A stretch of DNA of 64,000 nt from Moraxellaceae bacterium (GTDB lineage Bacteria; Pseudomonadota; Gammaproteobacteria; Pseudomonadales; Moraxellaceae), in the NCBI GenBank assembly GCA_029267635.1, contig JAJUIK010000005.1:113476-177475 (forward strand), written 5' to 3'. The notes below the pieces were generated by a model. It was given only the letters and a program-made list of their open reading frames with translations, searched no databases and was not told where the DNA came from. A program made the translations under genes and the position numbers. Position 1 is the first letter of the stretch. Every line of letters begins with the position of its first letter. Shown here piece after piece: positions 9,301 through 17,333 of the stretch.

Positions 9301-10822
9301 TCGCCCTAAACTGGATGCACGTTTGGTCACGCGCAATGGTGAGATTGGTCTGGCTCCAGATGATCCGCAAGATCTTGCCATGACCATGAAATATGATGAA
9401 ATCAGCGTGATTTCTAAAAGTGTCGCACAAGGTCTGTTGCTGCGCCTGGATGTGAAAACCCCGAATATCGGGGCGGGTTATGCCAATGTGGTGATTGATC
9501 CTTATCAGGCCAGCAAGCCGATGCGGGGAGAAGTCGCCTTTAGCGAGGTGCAACTGGCGGTCTTTAAGCCGTTTATTCGTGATGTGCGTTCTATGGGCGG
9601 TACTTTATCATTTGCTGGAAAAGTGGGTGGCACACTGAGCAATCCCTTGCTGAATGGTGAAATGCGTCTGAAAGATGGTTCGATCAGCATGTTATCGTTG
9701 CCGGTCAATCTGAATAATATTCAGATCTATTCTTCGATTCGCCAGACTTCGGCCACGCTCAAGGGGGCTTTTAACAGTGGCAATGGTGTGGGACTGCTTA
9801 ATGGTGATATTGACTGGCAAAATACTCTGCGCATCCGTCTTAACCTGAAAGGTGAAAACCTGCTGATGCGTCAGGCACCGCTGATCACAGCCTTGGTGAC
9901 GCCAGATTTAACTATGGAAGTTTTACCTTCGAATAGGCGCCTCACAGTCAATGGTAAGATCGATATTCCACGTGCCTTGATTTCCATGCCGCAAGCTTCG
10001 GCCCCGATTGTGGATGTGTCGTCAGATGTTCGTATTGTCCGTGCAGGGCAAAATCAGCTGGCCATTTTGCGTGCTGCCAAACCTTGGGATATCCGTGCAG
10101 ATGTACAGGTCAATCTGGGTGACCGGGTCATTTTTCAGGGGTTTGATAGCCGTATTCCATTGATCGGCCGATTGTATTTATCACAGCGTGGAACAGAAAC
10201 TGCAATGCGTGCCAATGGTGCTATCGGGGTGAGCCAGCGCGTTAAAATTGAAGCCTATGGACAGAGTCTGGATCTGAACCGTGCGATTGCGCGTTTTAAT
10301 GGTTCTGTCTCTAATCCGACTCTGGATATGGATGCCAACAAGATCGTGCAAGGCAGTATGGTCGGATTCCGTGTCACCGGGACGGCATCCAGTCCGAATA
10401 TTCAGGTTTATAATGATGCCGGCCTGTCCGAGCAGGAAGCTTTAAATGCCCTGATTACCGGACGTATTAATGAAGGAACCAGTGGTTTAAACCAGACTGA
10501 AGGTTTTAAATCAGATGTAAATAACACCATTGCTGCAGCCGGGATCAGTTTGGGCTTGGGTGGGACACGTGCTCTCACCAACCAGATTGGCCGCAGTTTC
10601 GGTCTCAGTGGACTGGCGCTGGATGCACAGGGAACCGGAGAAGATACCCAGGTGAGCCTGACCGGTTATCTGACCCCCGACCTGTTTATCCGTTATGGGG
10701 TTGGCGTATTTACGCCGGTCAATAAACTGACCTTGCGTTACCAAATGAACAAACGTTTATATCTGGAAGCCAGCCAGTCTTTGGAACGCGCCATCGACTT
10801 GTTCTATCACTGGCGTTTTTGA
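6317..10822 (+). CDS. tamB: Translocation and assembly module protein TamB (AsmA-like, DUF490)
   Basis: 1501 residues. One N-terminal membrane anchor (WPGVILTLLMVVVLLTSALV, about residues 21-40) is followed by a very long stretch of short alternating hydrophobic beta repeats, the expected groove-forming beta-taco of AsmA-like proteins. The C-terminal 300 residues resemble the DUF490/TamB domain (VGFRVTGTASSPNIQVYNDAGLSEQEAL, split here as VGFRVTGTASSPN and LSEQEAL) and the protein ends in an aromatic HWRF. TamB spans the periplasm and works with TamA, and family members have also been linked to anterograde phospholipid transport. It is the second gene of a tamA-tamB operon ended by the terminator at 10838. 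Confidence 0.95.
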   Translation: MSDAEQQETSTPPIIKKRRIWPGVILTLLMVVVLLTSALVGMFTTDRGSKFLLDRVLERQKIISYQYESGNLLRGIILKNIWVNLKTVDVKIDRADVTLGWRAIIQKEIHFNSADVRNLQIISKKPPSNAPFKFSEIRLPFILRVNHAELDHLLIQLSRNRVDFYDIELNKALWSGTELRFQDSRMDMGYLAVRNASGNMRFEGKYPLNATGDVNLPSLRYLNIHDIRVVARGSLDTIAAGVQTNTPDLLTGWIVLHPVRQGVPMFGQLKFKHYDWPLLTEQKLYSKDGVAKFQGTAHGMNIQLRTDLSGKYIPQGQYQANMYTDYVRQLEIKQLTGKVMSGTVNAAGVVGWKDQVTWKANGRLDKINPKDKIIPLAIREFLPPSLDGKIASTGSLEKGLHVTGSVDFDRFERWSVKLDQAEQTTEKPKPILLDVAWNNIDRAVPYIGWLSSESGQAKMTLVKGQQNIQVSTRVRPNPKGLLPQGQYQARLNLNNNQLNIRDFIFQQEQQRVSGNGMVLLPSKKRQLQWNANLQAQDFNLQSVVPQAPVNLLNGSVKVNAYAKPNQHIIQLNAINLSGRLAQMGKIEQVHLAGKSTVALLFHDPKAGGKFKSFAVNYDGSLKGVQQGDGMLKLQIAGTPELINVRQFQHNGVAGRIYAQGLVNLTNGIGWNIQASLAHFKPQYFVASLRGDISGNLKTQGTWAENIKRINIEHLNVAGMLNNKRVRGKGNLSLLLDSRQTGFLPQQFEANNLYLAYANNQLQATGNAQNLKVKLNAPALYELYPGLRGRAYGYFNIQSQPRLKATTNLAVDNFALNDVFSIKKLRIQGELPTSAQTPTLLSAKLEQLRSGNRNIDAADVSLAGTRQAHLLRVSAQNSLSKFYVQLAGGFNAQNDWLGQLQKGDFNSYRVHLTQQQNAAVLYSKARVSLFVGQHCWASPRSQICLDQPMRVSRVQGNVSAISQNLDLQDFQAFLPEGLAVTGRLNGYAKASWSNGGRPKLDARLVTRNGEIGLAPDDPQDLAMTMKYDEISVISKSVAQGLLLRLDVKTPNIGAGYANVVIDPYQASKPMRGEVAFSEVQLAVFKPFIRDVRSMGGTLSFAGKVGGTLSNPLLNGEMRLKDGSISMLSLPVNLNNIQIYSSIRQTSATLKGAFNSGNGVGLLNGDIDWQNTLRIRLNLKGENLLMRQAPLITALVTPDLTMEVLPSNRRLTVNGKIDIPRALISMPQASAPIVDVSSDVRIVRAGQNQLAILRAAKPWDIRADVQVNLGDRVIFQGFDSRIPLIGRLYLSQRGTETAMRANGAIGVSQRVKIEAYGQSLDLNRAIARFNGSVSNPTLDMDANKIVQGSMVGFRVTGTASSPNIQVYNDAGLSEQEALNALITGRINEGTSGLNQTEGFKSDVNNTIAAAGISLGLGGTRALTNQIGRSFGLSGLALDAQGTGEDTQVSLTGYLTPDLFIRYGVGVFTPVNKLTLRYQMNKRLYLEASQSLERAIDLFYHWRF

Positions 10823-10837
10823 TGGCCTGAGCGTATT

Positions 10838-10870
10838 AAAAAGAGCAGGTCTGACAGAGCTGCTCTTTTT
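10838..10870. terminator. Bidirectional intrinsic terminator, tamB / arsR-type gene
   Basis: Perfect 11-base stem AAAAAGAGCAG / CTGCTCTTTTT with an 11-base loop. The A and T runs form part of the stem, so it can act on both convergent transcripts. Confidence 0.9.
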
Positions 10871-10925
10871 GTGAGGTTTTGTTGTGATGTTTAAAGTTGT
10901 GATTTAAGTGCACTGTAGGCTGAAT

Positions 10926-11255
10926 TTATTCATCCAGACAATATAAGCCATACAGGGTTTGCATCAATTGTAAGACCTTATGATCACAAATCTGATAATA
11001 AATTTGCTTGCCTTCACGGCGGGTTTCCACCATGCCGGCTTTACGCAGTACGGTAAGCTGTTGTGACAGTGTAGGTTGCTGAATATCCGTCAACAGTTCA
11101 ATTTGCTGAACATGCTGTTCCGCCTGGCTCAGCACACATAAAATTTTCAGCCGATCTGGATTAGACAATACTTTTAACGCGCTTGTCACCACAGGAGCTT
11201 TCGCAAAATCAATGCTGGTGTTTGGATGAGTCTGATGCAAATCAAAAATCCTCAC
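10926..11255 (-). CDS. ArsR/SmtB-family repressor, BigR/SqrR-like sulfide sensor
   Basis: 109 residues with a winged helix-turn-helix: the recognition region is IQQPTLSQQLTVLRKAGMVE, followed by the wing TRREGKQIYY. The two cysteines that form the persulfide- or oxidant-responsive bond in BigR/SqrR-type regulators appear present: C40 in RLKILCVLS and C106 in GLYCLDE. No metal-binding ELCVCD motif is seen, which argues against a metal sensor. It is divergent from the YeeE-YedE-ETHE1 operon and probably represses it until reactive sulfur accumulates. The 65-base gap between them is very AT-rich and would hold the operator. Confidence 0.88.
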   Translation of the reverse strand: MRIFDLHQTHPNTSIDFAKAPVVTSALKVLSNPDRLKILCVLSQAEQHVQQIELLTDIQQPTLSQQLTVLRKAGMVETRREGKQIYYQICDHKVLQLMQTLYGLYCLDE

Positions 11256-11320
11256 AATAAGACTTGATTAATTAATTTAATTATATAATATAAAAATATA
11301 TATTGTAAAGGTGTTGAGCA
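11256..11320. promoter_or_regulatory. Divergent promoter/operator of the sulfide operon
   Basis: Almost pure A/T gap between the BigR-like repressor and the first transporter gene. It holds a TATAAT at 11284-11289 (plus strand), and a GACTTG or TTGATT hexamer about 14-17 bases upstream could be the -35. The ATATATAAT...ATATATATTG stretch is an imperfect inverted repeat around the start site and is a plausible repressor site. The exact operator is not defined from the sequence alone. Confidence 0.5.
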
Positions 11321-11740
11321 ATGCACGATTTTCTCCTTGCTTTTATCGGTGGGGCTTTACTGGGGCTAGCCGTTGTGGGTTATCTCTATGTTCATGGCCG
11401 AATCGCTGGCATCAGTGGTTTGATCGCACAAGTCATGAATCCTCAGACGTTATTTAAAACGCCGGCTTTATGGTTTTTGTTGGGACTTTTTGTGATTCCT
11501 TTCTTTTACGGCTTGGTGACTACTCCGAATATTGAGCTGAATGCTAGCCCATGGATGATGATTTTGGCCGGTTTACTGGTCGGTTTTGGGACTCGCTTAG
11601 GTTCAGGCTGTACCAGTGGGCATGGTATCTGCGGTATTAGCCGATTATCAAAACGTTCTATTGTGGCGACCTTAACCTTTATGTTTGCCGGTTTTATCAC
11701 GGTTTATGTCATTCGCCATGTCTTGGGAGGCTTGTCATGA
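11321..11740 (+). CDS. YeeE/YedE-family membrane protein (sulfur-compound transporter half 1)
   Basis: 139 residues, mostly hydrophobic, with about four membrane segments. The key signature is [15 protein letters not shown] (about residues 90-104), the cysteine-bearing loop of YeeE/YedE (TsuA/PmpA-like) proteins that conducts thiosulfate or related sulfur species. It is followed by KRS and another membrane helix. The stop overlaps the next start in ATGA (11737-11740), so the two halves are made together. In BigR-type operons these halves are thought to move reactive sulfur species out or in; the direction cannot be read from sequence. Confidence 0.88.
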   Translation: MHDFLLAFIGGALLGLAVVGYLYVHGRIAGISGLIAQVMNPQTLFKTPALWFLLGLFVIPFFYGLVTTPNIELNASPWMMILAGLLVGFGTRLGSGCTSGHGICGISRLSKRSIVATLTFMFAGFITVYVIRHVLGGLS

Positions 11741-12156
11741 AAAATTTATTGGCCTTTGCGTTTGGTGGATTGTTTTCAGTCGGTTTGATTTTGTCGGGTA
11801 TGTCGAATCCGGAAAAAGTGCTGGATTTCCTGGATGTATTTGGTGATTGGGATGCCAGTCTAGCCTTTGTGATGGGCGGTGCAATTATGGTGGCATTTCT
11901 GCCGTTCCAGAAAGCCATGCGTAGCTCGAAACCGCAAACGGTTTTTCATGAACCGATTGATTTACCGACCAATACAAAAATTGACCGTAATCTGGTGATT
12001 GGTGGTTTATTGTTTGGTATGGGGTGGGGAATTGCCGGGATTTGTCCTGCGCCTAGCTTTACCTTAATTGGTCTGGGGCATTATGAAGCGTTGTATTTTA
12101 TTGCTGCCATGTTTGCCGGTGTGATGATTCATCGTCAATTTTCAGGAGGCCGTTAA
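11737..12156 (+). CDS. YeeE/YedE-family membrane protein (half 2, DUF6691-like)
   Basis: 139 residues with about four membrane segments. The N-terminal half carries LSGMSNPEKVLDFLDVFGDWD, a conserved stretch in the second half-protein of split YeeE/YedE transporters (shown here as LSGMSNPEKVLDF). The second half has GWGIAGICPAPSF, the partner cysteine loop. It overlaps the previous gene by 4 bases and its stop is immediately followed by the ATG of the dioxygenase gene, which indicates tight translational coupling. It most likely pairs with the product of 11321-11740 to make one channel. Confidence 0.86.
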   Translation: MKNLLAFAFGGLFSVGLILSGMSNPEKVLDFLDVFGDWDASLAFVMGGAIMVAFLPFQKAMRSSKPQTVFHEPIDLPTNTKIDRNLVIGGLLFGMGWGIAGICPAPSFTLIGLGHYEALYFIAAMFAGVMIHRQFSGGR

Positions 12157-13038
12157 ATGAGTATATCTAAGCCGCTTGTACAAGATTTCTTTGATGTGGC
12201 GACCAATACGTTCAGTTATGTGGTGGCTGACCCGCATACCAAACAATGTGCGATTATTGACAGCGTACTGGATTATGATCCGGCCTCTGCCACGACAAGT
12301 ACCACCCATGCAGATCAGATCATTGAATATGTGCATCGTGAAGGATTGACGGTACAGTGGATTCTGGAAACCCATGTCCATGCTGACCACATGACAGCTT
12401 CGCAATATCTGAAAGAGCAGCTAGGCGGCAAGATCGCCATGAGCAACAAGATTGCCATTGTGCAGGAAACCTTTAGTGCCATTTACAATCTGGACATGAA
12501 ATACTTCAATTCACATCAGTCTTTTGACTATTTGTTTGATGATTATGAGCATTTCCAGATTGGAGAGATGCAGGCTTATAACATTCCAACACCTGGGCAT
12601 ACGCCAGCTTGCTTGAGTTATGTAATTGGCGATGCTGTGTTTGTGGGCGATACTCTGTTTATGCCGGACTATGGTACCGCGCGTTGTGATTTTCCGAAAG
12701 GTAGTGCATCGATCCTGTTTGATTCGGTGCAGCGTTTATATGAATTGCCAGAGGATACGCGGGTTTTTCTGTGCCATGACTACAAACCTGAAGGTCGTGA
12801 CCAATACGTTTGCGAAACCGATATCAAAACGCAAAAGACCGGCAACATCCACCTCAAGCAGGACACGCCTAAACAGCAATTTGTGGAAATGCGGCAACAA
12901 CGTGATGCGACTTTACCCATGCCAAAACTGATTTTACCGTCAATTCAGGTCAATATGGATGGTGGTAAATTTCCAGAACCGGAAGCCAACGGAGTGCGTT
13001 ATCTGAAATTGCCGTTGAACTACTTTAAAAAAGGCTAA
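12157..13038 (+). CDS. MBL-fold persulfide dioxygenase, ETHE1/Blh-like
   Basis: 293 residues. The metallo-beta-lactamase iron/zinc site is visible as THVHADHMTAS (H-x-H-x-D-H, about residues 72-78), then GHTPACLSYV, GDTLFMPDYGTARCDFP and a late CHDYKPEG histidine. The ARCDFP segment is the glutathione-persulfide-binding signature of ETHE1-type enzymes, which oxidise glutathione persulfide to sulfite. A C-terminal extension of about 60 residues (from KTGNIHLKQD) is characteristic of the Blh-type members of BigR operons. It is cytosolic and the third gene of the operon; it removes persulfide made from sulfide. Confidence 0.92.
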   Translation: MSISKPLVQDFFDVATNTFSYVVADPHTKQCAIIDSVLDYDPASATTSTTHADQIIEYVHREGLTVQWILETHVHADHMTASQYLKEQLGGKIAMSNKIAIVQETFSAIYNLDMKYFNSHQSFDYLFDDYEHFQIGEMQAYNIPTPGHTPACLSYVIGDAVFVGDTLFMPDYGTARCDFPKGSASILFDSVQRLYELPEDTRVFLCHDYKPEGRDQYVCETDIKTQKTGNIHLKQDTPKQQFVEMRQQRDATLPMPKLILPSIQVNMDGGKFPEPEANGVRYLKLPLNYFKKG

Positions 13039-13041
13039 AGC

Positions 13042-13401
13042 ATGTCTAGTTTGCAAGATCCACGCGTGCTGCTGGCTTTGGAGCGTACCTTGCTGGCATG
13101 GAACCGCAGCAGTTTAGCTTTGATTGCTTTTGGTTTTGTGATTGAGAAATCGACGCTACTGGGTCAGATCATTGACCCGGTACGTTTTGCCAATAAAATT
13201 GTGTACAGCCAGTGGTTGGGAATTCTGATTGTCTGTTTTGGTTTGCTGATCAGTCTTTGGTCGGTGGCTCAGTATCGGGTGGCGTTAAAATCACTGACAC
13301 AAGAGGAAATGATTGATGGCTATCGTACCCATTTACCGATTGTTTTAAGCCTATTTACGCTGTTGACAGGAATTTTACTGGTGATTTCATTCTGGATTTA
13401 A
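13042..13401 (+). CDS. DUF202 (YidH-type) small membrane protein
   Basis: 119 residues with three membrane segments. The N-terminal LALERTLLAWNRSSLALIAFGF is the DUF202 signature (R-T-x-L-A-W-x-R-T/S-x-L; shown as RTLLAWNRSSLA). Such proteins are of unknown function. It starts 3 bases after the dioxygenase stop, so it belongs to the sulfide operon by position. Whether it takes part in sulfur handling is unknown. Confidence 0.85.
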   Translation: MSSLQDPRVLLALERTLLAWNRSSLALIAFGFVIEKSTLLGQIIDPVRFANKIVYSQWLGILIVCFGLLISLWSVAQYRVALKSLTQEEMIDGYRTHLPIVLSLFTLLTGILLVISFWI

Positions 13402-13551
13402 GTCGTCAGTTTTAACAATTTGATTTTTAAATGCGCATTGTTGATGAGACATTGAGTTAGTTGCTCTGTCATATTTTTGCAGGGATTTTTTGCTGTGCTG
13501 CGGCATCATGCATGACATTCGAGTATGATAGGGTACAGCAGGAGTGACGCA

Positions 13552-13911
13552 ATGAAAAAAATCTTGGTTTTAGGTGCCATACTGGCTACGGTGGGTTGTG
13601 CAGAGAAAAAGCCGCTCACCCCAGAACAACAATGGCAGGGTTATTGTAAAAGTATCGGGAATGCTGCACGTTCGATTATGTTAGATCGTCAAAATGGTAT
13701 TCCTAAAACTCAGGCTGTAGAGCATGCCAATCAGGTCCAGGATCCAATCATTAAGGCCATGGTGACTAAACTGGTCGATCAGGCTTATAGTTATTCGGAT
13801 GCTCAGGTGAAACAGGATAAAGATGCTTTCCGTGAGCAGTTTAAGGATCAGGCCTATCAGAACTGTCTCGCTACACCGCATGATAAGATGCCAAATTATA
13901 AGCCGTATTAA
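13552..13911 (+). CDS. Small predicted lipoprotein, unknown function
   Basis: 119 residues from ATG 13552, chosen because a strong AGGAG lies at about 13540 and the resulting N-terminus MKKILVLGAILATVGC is a standard lipoprotein signal with Cys16 as the acylated residue. An in-frame upstream start at 13525 would give an unlikely leader. The mature part is hydrophilic, with two more cysteines (WQGYC and YQNC) that might form a periplasmic disulfide, and no domain I recognise. It ends in a terminator hairpin that overlaps its stop codon. It is not part of the sulfide operon, since 150 bases separate them. Confidence 0.78.
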   Translation: MKKILVLGAILATVGCAEKKPLTPEQQWQGYCKSIGNAARSIMLDRQNGIPKTQAVEHANQVQDPIIKAMVTKLVDQAYSYSDAQVKQDKDAFREQFKDQAYQNCLATPHDKMPNYKPY

Positions 13912-13928
13912 TTACGGCTTATTTTTTG
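13900..13928 (+). terminator. Intrinsic terminator of the lipoprotein gene
   Basis: Stem AAGCCGTA / TACGGCTT followed by ATTTTTT. The left arm is within the last codons and the TAA stop lies in the loop. Confidence 0.85.
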
Positions 13929-14057
13929 TTTCCTTAATAATAGCCTAAGCAAAATGCGCACATAAATTGTCACATTTGCAGCAATATACCGCAATAGAAA
14001 AGCTCATTTAAATCATGAATAATAATTTTAATTCATAATAATGATGGGGAGCGAAAT

Positions 14058-14327
14058 ATGGAAGTCGTCGGTTATTTGAACAACTCGGATTTGCTCTTGG
14101 AAGACGATAAAGGCGTCATGATCATTGGGGGAAGTCACTATGTACTCAGTGTGGGCGATAAAGTCGAAATAGATAGCGTGATTGATGAGCAGGCGAAACT
14201 GTATCAGGTGAAAATTTCATTTGCCAGTGCCGAACATGGTATGCTGCATGATGATGAAATTCAGGTGAAATTTGAAGGCAGTCGTGACGCGCTGAAAACT
14301 TATCTTGCTGCCACCACAGTTCACTAA
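14058..14327 (+). CDS. Small acidic protein of unknown function
   Basis: 89 residues, preceded by GGGGAGCG at 14045-14052 as a ribosome binding site. It is predicted to be cytosolic: no signal peptide, no membrane segment, and many Asp/Glu. The pattern of alternating hydrophobic residues (GVMIIGGSHYVLSVGDKVEI) suggests a small beta-barrel-like fold, but I recognise no family. It is monocistronic, with its own terminator at 14351-14377. The coding quality (good ribosome site, terminator, no rare start) supports a real gene. Confidence 0.72.
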   Translation: MEVVGYLNNSDLLLEDDKGVMIIGGSHYVLSVGDKVEIDSVIDEQAKLYQVKISFASAEHGMLHDDEIQVKFEGSRDALKTYLAATTVH

Positions 14328-14350
14328 AGTGGTATATGGTCAGAAATAAA

Positions 14351-14377
14351 AAACAGGCAACATGAGTTGCCTTTTTT
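14351..14377 (+). terminator. Intrinsic terminator after the small acidic protein gene
   Basis: Stem AGGCAAC / GTTGCCT with loop ATGA, followed by TTTTT. Confidence 0.87.
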
Positions 14378-14620
14378 ATGTATCAGATCCAGTCAAAGGG
14401 GCTATGTAGAAAGATACAGCGGTGATGTAAGGCTGATTTGCTGATTGTGTCGCCGATTTGGACATTATTTAGATATAAAATAATGAGCATCACGAAGAAA
14501 CACTGTACTTGCATTAACTTTTAACTGGAATTTTAGTAAAATTTTGCAGTCCCTATTGCTTGTGAAGCTTAGACAAAGCTGGAATTTACAAGTAATTTTT
14601 TAAAGAAGAGGAATAACACC

Positions 14621-17260
14621 GTGCTAGAAGCTTACCGCCAACACGTTGAAGAACGTGCCGCACTCGGAGTCCCACCGAAGCCACTTGATGATGCTCAAAC
14701 TGCTGAGTTGGTGCAATTATTAAAAAATCCACCAGCGGGTGAAGAAGCATTCTTGGTAGACTTGCTTGAAAACCGTGTCCCTGCAGGTGTTGACCAAGCT
14801 GCTTATGTAAAAGCTGCTTTCTTGGCTGCTGTTGCAAAAGGTGAAGCGACTTCTCCATTAGTTTCTAAAGAACGTGCGGTTTACTTACTAGGTACTATGC
14901 TTGGTGGTTATAACGTAGCGCCTTTAGTTGAACTTTTAGACAATGCAGAATTGGCTGGCTTGGCTGCTGAAGCATTGAAAAAAACCCTTCTAGTATTTGA
15001 TGCATTCCATGACGTTGCTGATAAAGCAAAAGCAGGCAATTCAAATGCACAAGCTGTACTTCAGTCTTGGGCTGATGCTGAATGGTTTACAAACCGTGCA
15101 GACGTTCCAGAAGAAATCAAACTGACCGTTTTCAAAGTGACTGGCGAAACCAACACTGACGACTTGTCACCTGCACAAGACGCATGGAGCCGTCCAGACA
15201 TTCCATTGCACGCAAATGCAATGTTGAAAAACGAACGTGATGGCATCAACCCTGAAAAAGCAGGTGAAGTTGGTCCATTGAGCCAAATCAAAGAATTGAT
15301 CGCGAAAGGCAACCAAGTTGCTTATGTGGGTGACGTTGTTGGTACAGGTTCTTCTCGTAAGTCTGCAACTAACTCAGTGCTTTGGTTCTTCGGTGACGAA
15401 ATCGCGCACATTCCAAACAAAAAAGAAGGTGGTTACTGCCTAGGTGGTAAAATTGCACCGATCTTCTTCAACACCATGGAAGATGCGGGTGCATTGCCAG
15501 TTGAGATCGATGTTTCTAACATGAACATGGGTGATGAAATTACCCTTAAAATCGATCGTGCTGCAGCTAAAGTTACTGCGTTCAAAAACGGCGAGCAAAT
15601 TGCTGAAGCTGAATTGAAAACTCCAGTACTTCTAGACGAAGTACGTGCAGGTGGTCGTATTAACTTGATCATCGGCCGTGGTTTGACTGCTAAAGCGCGT
15701 GAAGCTTTGGGTCTAGCACCATCTACATTGTTCCGTACTCCAGTACAACCTGCTGACTCTGGTAAAGGCTTCACTCAAGCTCAGAAGATGGTAGGTCGCG
15801 CATGCGGTCTTCCTGAAGGTCAAGGTGTTCGTCCAGGTACTTACTGCGAACCGAAAATGACAACTGTCGGTTCTCAAGATACTACTGGTCCAATGACGCG
15901 TGATGAGTTAAAAGACTTGGCTTGCTTGGGCTTCTCTGCTGACCTTGTAATGCAATCTTTCTGTCACACTGCTGCGTATCCAAAACCAGTTGACGTAACG
16001 ATGCACCACACACTACCAGACTTCATCATGAACCGTGGTGGTGTTTCTCTTCGTCCAGGTGACGGTATTATCCACTCTTGGTTAAACCGTATGTTGCTTC
16101 CTGATACCGTAGGTACTGGTGGTGACTCACATACTCGTTTCCCAATCGGTATTTCATTCCCAGCGGGTTCTGGTCTAGTTGCATTCGCAGCTGCAACTGG
16201 TGTTATGCCTCTTGATATGCCTGAGTCTGTACTTGTGAAGTTCAAGGGTAAAATGCAGCCTGGTATCACACTACGTGACCTTGTACATGCAATCCCTTAC
16301 TACGCAATCAAGGCGGGTGACTTGACTGTAGAGAAAAAAGGTAAGAAGAACATCTTCTCTGGTCGTATCCTTGAGATCGACTTGTCTGAAATGGAAACTG
16401 ACCTGACTGTTGAGCAAGCATTCGAACTTTCTGATGCTTCTGCTGAACGTTCTGCTGCAGGCTGTTCAATCACGCTTTCTGAAGAGAAAGTTGCTGAATA
16501 CCTACGTTCTAACATCACCATGTTGAAATGGATGATCGCAGAAGGTTATGGCGATGCGCGTACTATGGCACGCCGTGTTGAAAACATGGAAAAATGGTTG
16601 GCGAACCCAAGCCTGATCAAAGCTGATGCTGATGCTGAATACACTAAAGTGTATGAAATCGATCTTGCTGACATCAAAGAACCAATCCTTTGCTGCCCGA
16701 ACGATCCAGACGATGCAAAACTTCTTTCTGAAGTTCAAGGCGACAAGATTGATGAAGTGTTCATCGGTTCTTGTATGACTAACATCGGTCACTTCCGCGC
16801 AGCGGGTAAACTTCTAGATAAAGTACCAAGCGGTTCATTGTCTACTCGTTTATGGTTGGCTCCTCCGACTCGTATGGACCAACACCAGTTGATGGAAGAA
16901 GGTTTCTACAACATCTACGGTAAAGCTGGTGCGCGTACTGAAATGCCAGGCTGTTCATTGTGTATGGGTAACCAGGCACGTGTAGCACCGAACACCACTG
17001 TTGTTTCGACTTCTACCCGTAACTTCCCGAACCGTTTAGGTCAAGGTTCTAACGTATACTTGGCATCTGCTGAGCTTGCATCTGTTGCTGCAGTATTGGG
17101 TAAACTTCCAACTCCGGAAGAATATCAACAATATGCTGCGCAAATCGATAGCATGTCTTCAGACATCTACAAGTATTTGAACTTCGACAAAATGGAAGAA
17201 TATACTTCTGAAGCTAGCGAAGTAGATACCAAAAAAATTGCTGCTGCTCAATTGTCTTAA
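14621..17260 (+). CDS. acnB: Aconitate hydratase B
   Basis: 879 residues, starting at GTG with GAAGAGG upstream. The N-terminus (LEAYRQHVEERAALG) and the swivel-domain-first order are specific to AcnB. The 4Fe-4S cluster cysteines lie near the C-terminus in MPGCSLCMGNQARV and IGSCMTNIGHFRAAGK. Substrate-binding segments TGGDSHTRFPIGISFPAG and SRKSATNSVLWF are present. AcnB isomerises citrate and isocitrate in the TCA cycle, and apo-AcnB can bind RNA when iron is short. Codon use is strongly biased (highly expressed gene), unlike the gene that follows. It has a long 5' region (14378-14620) and its own terminator. Confidence 0.97.
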   Translation: MLEAYRQHVEERAALGVPPKPLDDAQTAELVQLLKNPPAGEEAFLVDLLENRVPAGVDQAAYVKAAFLAAVAKGEATSPLVSKERAVYLLGTMLGGYNVAPLVELLDNAELAGLAAEALKKTLLVFDAFHDVADKAKAGNSNAQAVLQSWADAEWFTNRADVPEEIKLTVFKVTGETNTDDLSPAQDAWSRPDIPLHANAMLKNERDGINPEKAGEVGPLSQIKELIAKGNQVAYVGDVVGTGSSRKSATNSVLWFFGDEIAHIPNKKEGGYCLGGKIAPIFFNTMEDAGALPVEIDVSNMNMGDEITLKIDRAAAKVTAFKNGEQIAEAELKTPVLLDEVRAGGRINLIIGRGLTAKAREALGLAPSTLFRTPVQPADSGKGFTQAQKMVGRACGLPEGQGVRPGTYCEPKMTTVGSQDTTGPMTRDELKDLACLGFSADLVMQSFCHTAAYPKPVDVTMHHTLPDFIMNRGGVSLRPGDGIIHSWLNRMLLPDTVGTGGDSHTRFPIGISFPAGSGLVAFAAATGVMPLDMPESVLVKFKGKMQPGITLRDLVHAIPYYAIKAGDLTVEKKGKKNIFSGRILEIDLSEMETDLTVEQAFELSDASAERSAAGCSITLSEEKVAEYLRSNITMLKWMIAEGYGDARTMARRVENMEKWLANPSLIKADADAEYTKVYEIDLADIKEPILCCPNDPDDAKLLSEVQGDKIDEVFIGSCMTNIGHFRAAGKLLDKVPSGSLSTRLWLAPPTRMDQHQLMEEGFYNIYGKAGARTEMPGCSLCMGNQARVAPNTTVVSTSTRNFPNRLGQGSNVYLASAELASVAAVLGKLPTPEEYQQYAAQIDSMSSDIYKYLNFDKMEEYTSEASEVDTKKIAAAQLS

Positions 17261-17291
17261 TTTATTGAAAAGTAAATTAAACTGAGTGAAG

Positions 17292-17325
17292 ATAAGGGCT
17301 GATTAATCAGCCCTTATTTTTTTGG
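17292..17325 (+). terminator. Intrinsic terminator of acnB
   Basis: A perfect 26-base palindrome at 17292-17317 (arm ATAAGGGCTGATT) followed by a run of T to 17323. The next gene's ribosome binding site GGAG (17324-17327) directly abuts the T-run. Confidence 0.92.
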
Positions 17326-17333
17326 AGTATTGA

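Noticed and set aside
3921..10744. Many short open frames antisense to tamA and tamB
   Set aside because: They are shadows; no ribosome sites or domains, and the sense frames have full family motifs.
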